Source: Cytobacillus firmus (GTDB taxonomy: Bacteria; Bacillota; Bacilli; Bacillales; Cytobacillaceae). Taken from it: 64,000 nt of DNA. Positions within the stretch are counted from its first letter, which is position 1, and every line of letters starts with the position of its first letter. The stretch spans positions 2,801,501-2,865,500 of the forward strand of contig NZ_CP086235.1 in the NCBI RefSeq assembly GCF_023612095.1, in the 5' to 3' direction. The notes beneath the pieces were generated by a model. That model was given only the letters and a program-made list of their open reading frames with translations. It was not told the origin of the DNA and did no database searches. Position numbers and translations under genes: made by a program. Shown here in pieces: positions 60,662 through 64,000 of this stretch.

Positions 60662-62568
60662 CTCTATTCCTCCTATGGTGGGTTGCTTATATAAGAATTA
60701 GTACCGGAATGTACATGGAAAAACGCATATTATTTTTGATATTTTTTTGTGTTATTTCCTCGACCCCATTTATCGAGTGTTTTTCGAGCATTTTTTCGAA
60801 CAAAAAACAGTAATTTCAAGCCTTCCTCGACAATTTGCATTCTATCAACAGAGGTTATACGGGGAATGAATTATTTTGATATATGTGTAAGAGACAGAAT
60901 TATTTCAGGGGATCGATTAATGTAGCATAAATGTTGTATTAAGGATAATACCTTGATTCGGTATTTTAACTTTTGGAGATAATTAGTTTTGATGTTTGAG
61001 GAGTTGGTTTAGGGTAGTTAAATATATGGAGGGGAGTAGTCGAACGCTTGCGCTCTGTTAATATACGGGGGCCATTTAAAAAAAATAGAGCAAATTGTTT
61101 TGATATGGGGGCCTTTTCAAACCTCCCATATTCACTATTTAAGGGGGTACCTGCTTTCCCGGTTCAGATAATTACGGGGGGGCATACACATTCACCAGAT
61201 TGACAATTTCCAAGCCCTACCCTATTTTCAATATAGGAGATTTAAAGTCGTATATCGAACGATATAGGGTTTCAAGTTACGGTAAGATCAAGATGACGGG
61301 TTTTGGTTATGGCTTATTTAAAATGACAAAATTCGAGGTTAGTCAAAAATCGAATTGACCTTTCCAGGGGTCCGATTCCTCATACAACTTTATGCAACAA
61401 AGTGTCTTTTCACAAACTTGCAAATCGTCCACAAACCCCGTCAAATCAACATTTGTATAAAATCACGTATAATTGATAAAACACCAACTTTGTGAAATCC
61501 CTTTACATCAATACTTATGCAACTCTCTAACTTCCTAAAAGAATGATTATGTAAACTAAATATGAATACGCAATACAAAATCCTGTATATATCCACCTGA
61601 TACTTACTCACCTTTGGGCCTGTTAGCAACTATCACACTCACTCCATTTCATCTGTTAATACCCCGTCAGATAAGAGAGAGTAAGTAGCTGATCCTTAGT
61701 TGGTTGACACCATATTAATAAATTAATAATCAATCATCAATCGTTGTTTGCTTTGAGCGCTGATGAAGCGGCCGTCAAGTGAGCGAGTGAACAGCGAGCA
61801 ATGAGCAATGAACAATGATTAATACACTTATCTCCTACCAATTCCACCTATACAAGCATATAAATAATGTGCAATAAATAGCAAATACTCAAGCAAATTA
61901 TGCAAAAGTCACTCATTGTTGGCTGTTTGTTGGTCAGTCAATTGCTCGCCATTCAACTGCGATATAACCATGAATTGGCCTCATATTTGCCTGTATGCCG
62001 AACGATATGAACTGATCGAAGGAAACTCTTTCAAGCGCAATAAACACGCTTAGAATTGACTCCTGGATGCTTGAGCCACCGAACACAGCGAACAACGACC
62101 CGACCCGGCCCGGCCGCCGCGCGCAGTCTTCACCCCCCAAGTCTTTGTATAGGTCAGCTGTTAAATACACGGAGAAATTTGAAAACAACCCAAAACACCG
62201 ACAAACTTCGACAAATAAATTATCAAAAAACGTCACATTAATTAGGATTAATTGTAAAACAACTTAAAATAAACAACTTCATAATAGGGTTACTATATGA
62301 AAAAGTTATGGTACCGGGTATTCTACGAAGTTCAACTTTGTGATGGGCATATAGTGGCTAATCACCTTCTCTCTCTCACCAGGGGGTGTTTTTCCATTCT
62401 GATTCCCAAATGACTTCCAACAGAAAATGACTTCTAAATATAGAAACAGAGCAAAAATAACACTATTCGTAATTACTTAATTAGATATTTTACGAAATGA
62501 GAAAATAGCCATTCAATCAGATACTAATTCTTTTTAGAAACACAAAACTAAAAAGGAGACTGATTCAG
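60662..62568. other. Gene-poor 1.9-kb stretch, possible origin or control region
   Basis: No gene is supported on either strand; longer open frames lack ribosome sites and protein-like composition. It contains TCGA-rich clusters (60752-60840), TTTTGATAT repeats (60871, 61097), a duplicated GGGGGCC element (61066-61125), a perfect palindrome TATATCG-AA-CGATATA (61251-61266), short AGCAATG/AACAATG tandem units (61796-61818), and a 35-bp GC-only-like patch at about 62094-62130. Such a mosaic of repeats and skewed composition is typical of replication or transfer origins, but no oriT or dso motif is identified. Confidence 0.4.
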
Positions 62569-63432
62569 ATGGCGAGAGTAGAAAAGAAGCAATTCATTAT
62601 CGATAGTAAGGTATTGTTCGGACGTAGATGCGCGAAATGCCTAGTTAACAAGCCGTTCGAAGAATTCGGAGTCAATAGGAATGCTAAATTTGGAGTAACT
62701 GCACATTGTTTAGACTGTAAAGGTTACAAAAAACGCAGTGGTAGGTACATACCACTTGAAACGAAGATAATTAATGGACAAGAGGTAACTATTAAAACTT
62801 GCCGCAGATGTAAACAACCTAAAACTCTTGATCAATTCAATAAGCGCAAAGATGGTGCTGGTGAAGTACATGCTGAATGTAAAGAATGCCTAACGCGTAG
62901 GGTTATAGATAACCTAAAGAAATTACCTACTGAGCAAAAAAGAGAATACAACACTATACACAGACTAAGGGAAACTCTGAAAGGAAAAAGAAAAACAACT
63001 CCAAAAGACTTAACAAACCAATTTGAATTAAAGCACTTAAAAGTTATCAAGAAAAAATTTCCTACCTGCGCGATTACTAACTTACCTAATCCCGAACTAG
63101 AACACTTTATTCCTGTCGGCATAGGACACGGAGGTAATTATCCAGGGAACATATATAGATTTAACCGCGACTTAAATTTGGATAAAGGAGCAAAAAACCC
63201 TTTCGTGTGGAAAAAGGAAATTGAAAACGAATCTTGGTTCAGGGAAGATAAATGGAACAAACTTATTGATTACTTAGCGAAAGAAAATGGATTAACTTTA
63301 AATGAATTTGAGTCATTCGTAAATTGGTGCTTTGATAATCCTAGAAACGAAGATGACATGAAAGATAATATTGCGAATGGAATAGAATACAACAGTCTAA
63401 ACGAATGGAAGAAGTCTATGGGCCGGGAATAA
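62569..63432 (+). CDS. Zinc-finger HNH-type endonuclease, phage/mobile type
   Basis: A 287-residue protein. Two zinc-binding modules are present: C21-x2-C24 with C47-x2-C50, and TCRRC with AECKEC. A basic linker is followed by a putative HNH core CAITNLPNPELEHFIPVGIG with GGNYPGNIYRFNRDLNLDKG. The EH(F/I)xP and N...N..K spacing fits HNH-fold nucleases of phages, though the first catalytic histidine context is not classical. AAAGGAG lies nine bases before the ATG. It is opposite in direction to the small-gene run. Homing or restriction-type activity is inferred. Confidence 0.65.
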   Translation: MARVEKKQFIIDSKVLFGRRCAKCLVNKPFEEFGVNRNAKFGVTAHCLDCKGYKKRSGRYIPLETKIINGQEVTIKTCRRCKQPKTLDQFNKRKDGAGEVHAECKECLTRRVIDNLKKLPTEQKREYNTIHRLRETLKGKRKTTPKDLTNQFELKHLKVIKKKFPTCAITNLPNPELEHFIPVGIGHGGNYPGNIYRFNRDLNLDKGAKNPFVWKKEIENESWFREDKWNKLIDYLAKENGLTLNEFESFVNWCFDNPRNEDDMKDNIANGIEYNSLNEWKKSMGRE

Positions 63433-63447
63433 TCCTGGTCTTTTTTG
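63421..63447 (+). terminator. Terminator after the HNH-type gene
   Basis: GGCCGGGA and TCCTGGTC form a stem followed by six T, overlapping the stop codon region. Confidence 0.75.
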
Positions 63448-63576
63448 TTTTAAATTAACTTGACCGAAACAATCCTTCGAATAGGTTCCGAACTGTTCGC
63501 AACGATGCTCCGAGGGGTCCTTATAAAATGAGTATCCTTAAAGGTGTAAATATCGCTTACTGCCTTTTCATCCTCA

Positions 63577-63797
63577 TCAACCTGACACATCTATTGGTTT
63601 CCGGGACTGCATCAGAACATTATAAAGACCATCTTCAGGTAGCATGATAAATTCCCGTTTTTGACCTGAATGTAATATTGTTACTTTCAGCTTTTCTTCA
63701 TATCAATAGATTTTAACATGTTAGTTGTATGGGTATGCTCAATCCATTCAGCGACATCTTTAGCATAAGGTAGCGATGAAATGTCGCCACCATAAAT
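63577..63797 (-). pseudogene. Phage antirepressor (BRO-N-like) remnant
   Basis: The minus strand encodes, in two frames, GGDISSLPYAKDVAEWIEHT, then HTTNMLKSID, and after a frame change YEEKLKVTILHSGQKREFIM and LPEDGLYNVLMQSRKPIDVS. These are the hallmarks of BRO-N/antirepressor domains (ID..EK, ..GLY.V...SRKP). No start or C-terminal domain remains. The frame change near 63709 could be one missing base. The element to the right of here therefore carried phage genes. Confidence 0.65.
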
Positions 63798-63808
63798 TTA
63801 TCCAAGAG

Positions 63809-63835
63809 AAAAAGGGCCTATTGTATGGCCCTCTA
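63809..63835 (-). terminator. Terminator after the partial HNH gene
   Basis: GAGGGCC and GGCCCTTTTT form a stem around ATACAATA on the minus strand, ending in T residues directly past the stop. Confidence 0.75.
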
Positions 63836-64000
63836 ACTCATTGCTCTTTGCTGAAGTTTCCGAACATCTTCTGGGAGATTTAATGAATGCATTTTCCTGT
63901 GGCAATTAGGACAAATGGCAATGGTATTTTCTATCGTGTCATCTCCCCCGTTTGCCAACCAAATGATATGATGCGTTTCCAAATAAGGTTTGCCCTTCTT
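63833..64000 (-). CDS. HNH endonuclease (McrA-like), truncated by window edge
   Basis: The last 55 residues of an HNH nuclease whose start lies beyond the right edge. The motif is complete here: LETHHIIWLANGGDDTIENT followed by IAICPNCHRKMH. The HH, N and H residues form the metal-binding catalytic core, and the C-x2-C supports a zinc-stabilised fold. Such proteins restrict modified DNA or act as phage nucleases. A terminator follows. Confidence 0.85.
   Translation of the reverse strand, partial: KKGKPYLETHHIIWLANGGDDTIENTIAICPNCHRKMHSLNLPEDVRKLQQRAMS

Noticed and set aside
60884..60899. ATATGTGTAAGAGACAG resembles the Tn5 mosaic end used in sequencing adapters
   Set aside because: It lacks two bases of the true 19-bp mosaic end and differs at a third, so it is more likely chance than adapter contamination.
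61934..62236. A 100-codon minus-strand frame across the GC patch
   Set aside because: GTG start without ribosome site, no family-like sequence, and overlapping open frames on the other strand from the GC patch alone.
1..64000. CRISPR arrays or cas genes
   Set aside because: No regularly spaced direct repeats with unique spacers and no Cas-like proteins; the 24-bp-spaced repeats at 59.2 kb are too short and too few.

Overview
The window looks like chromosome from a low-GC Bacillaceae member (Bacillus sensu lato). The evidence is strong AGGAGG-type ribosome sites, frequent TTG and GTG starts, an S-box (SAM-I) riboswitch, a CodY-like box in front of a dpp-type peptide transporter, and many U-tract terminators. 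The species cannot be named from sequence alone.

Backbone, 1-46.4 kb. It opens with the end of sstT, then a tandem P-II protein overlapping a tandem DUF1538 membrane protein, a secreted M4 neutral protease, and a CoA-disulfide reductase/rhodanese/TusA fusion. A run of small stress-type proteins follows. A peptide-uptake cluster (dppB, dppC, two ATPases, dppE, then a broken D-aminopeptidase and a C26 peptidase) fills 10.9-18.7 kb. After it come IS3 and glycine-betaine-binding-protein remnants, guaC, two acetyltransferases, an aminotransferase, and an O-methyltransferase behind a SAM-I riboswitch. A complete four-gene Wadjet (Jet) plasmid-defence operon in the order D-A-B-C occupies 24.8-32.6 kb. 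Next are a SleB-like wall hydrolase, an NAD-salvage cluster (NUDIX, pnuC, nadR), a 2-hydroxyacid oxidase with a BASS transporter and a divergent FadR-type regulator, a single-chain ECF sigma/anti-sigma fusion, and an SDR facing a broken WYL regulator.

Accessory region, 46.4 kb to the right edge. It begins exactly at a lone 3' half of a selenocysteine tRNA gene on the minus strand, which looks like an integration (att) scar. Inside are a small membrane protein, a type I restriction-modification operon (hsdM-hsdS-hsdR) bracketed by two related degenerate segments, and an unrecognised two-gene operon (cytosolic protein plus four-helix membrane protein) that is a good candidate for an uncharacterised defence module. 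Small orphan genes follow, with a possible replication-type protein next to three 11-bp repeats at exact 24-bp spacing, a ribbon-helix-helix protein, a gene-poor 1.9-kb stretch, an HNH nuclease, a phage antirepressor remnant and a partial second HNH protein.

Four otherwise intact-looking backbone genes (the CoA-disulfide reductase tail, dppA, nadR and the WYL regulator) each lose their frame through a single missing base at a short run of identical bases. That pattern fits consensus-sequence error at least as well as real decay. A dispersed structured repeat occurs three times between genes (12.7, 16.6 and 34.1 kb).
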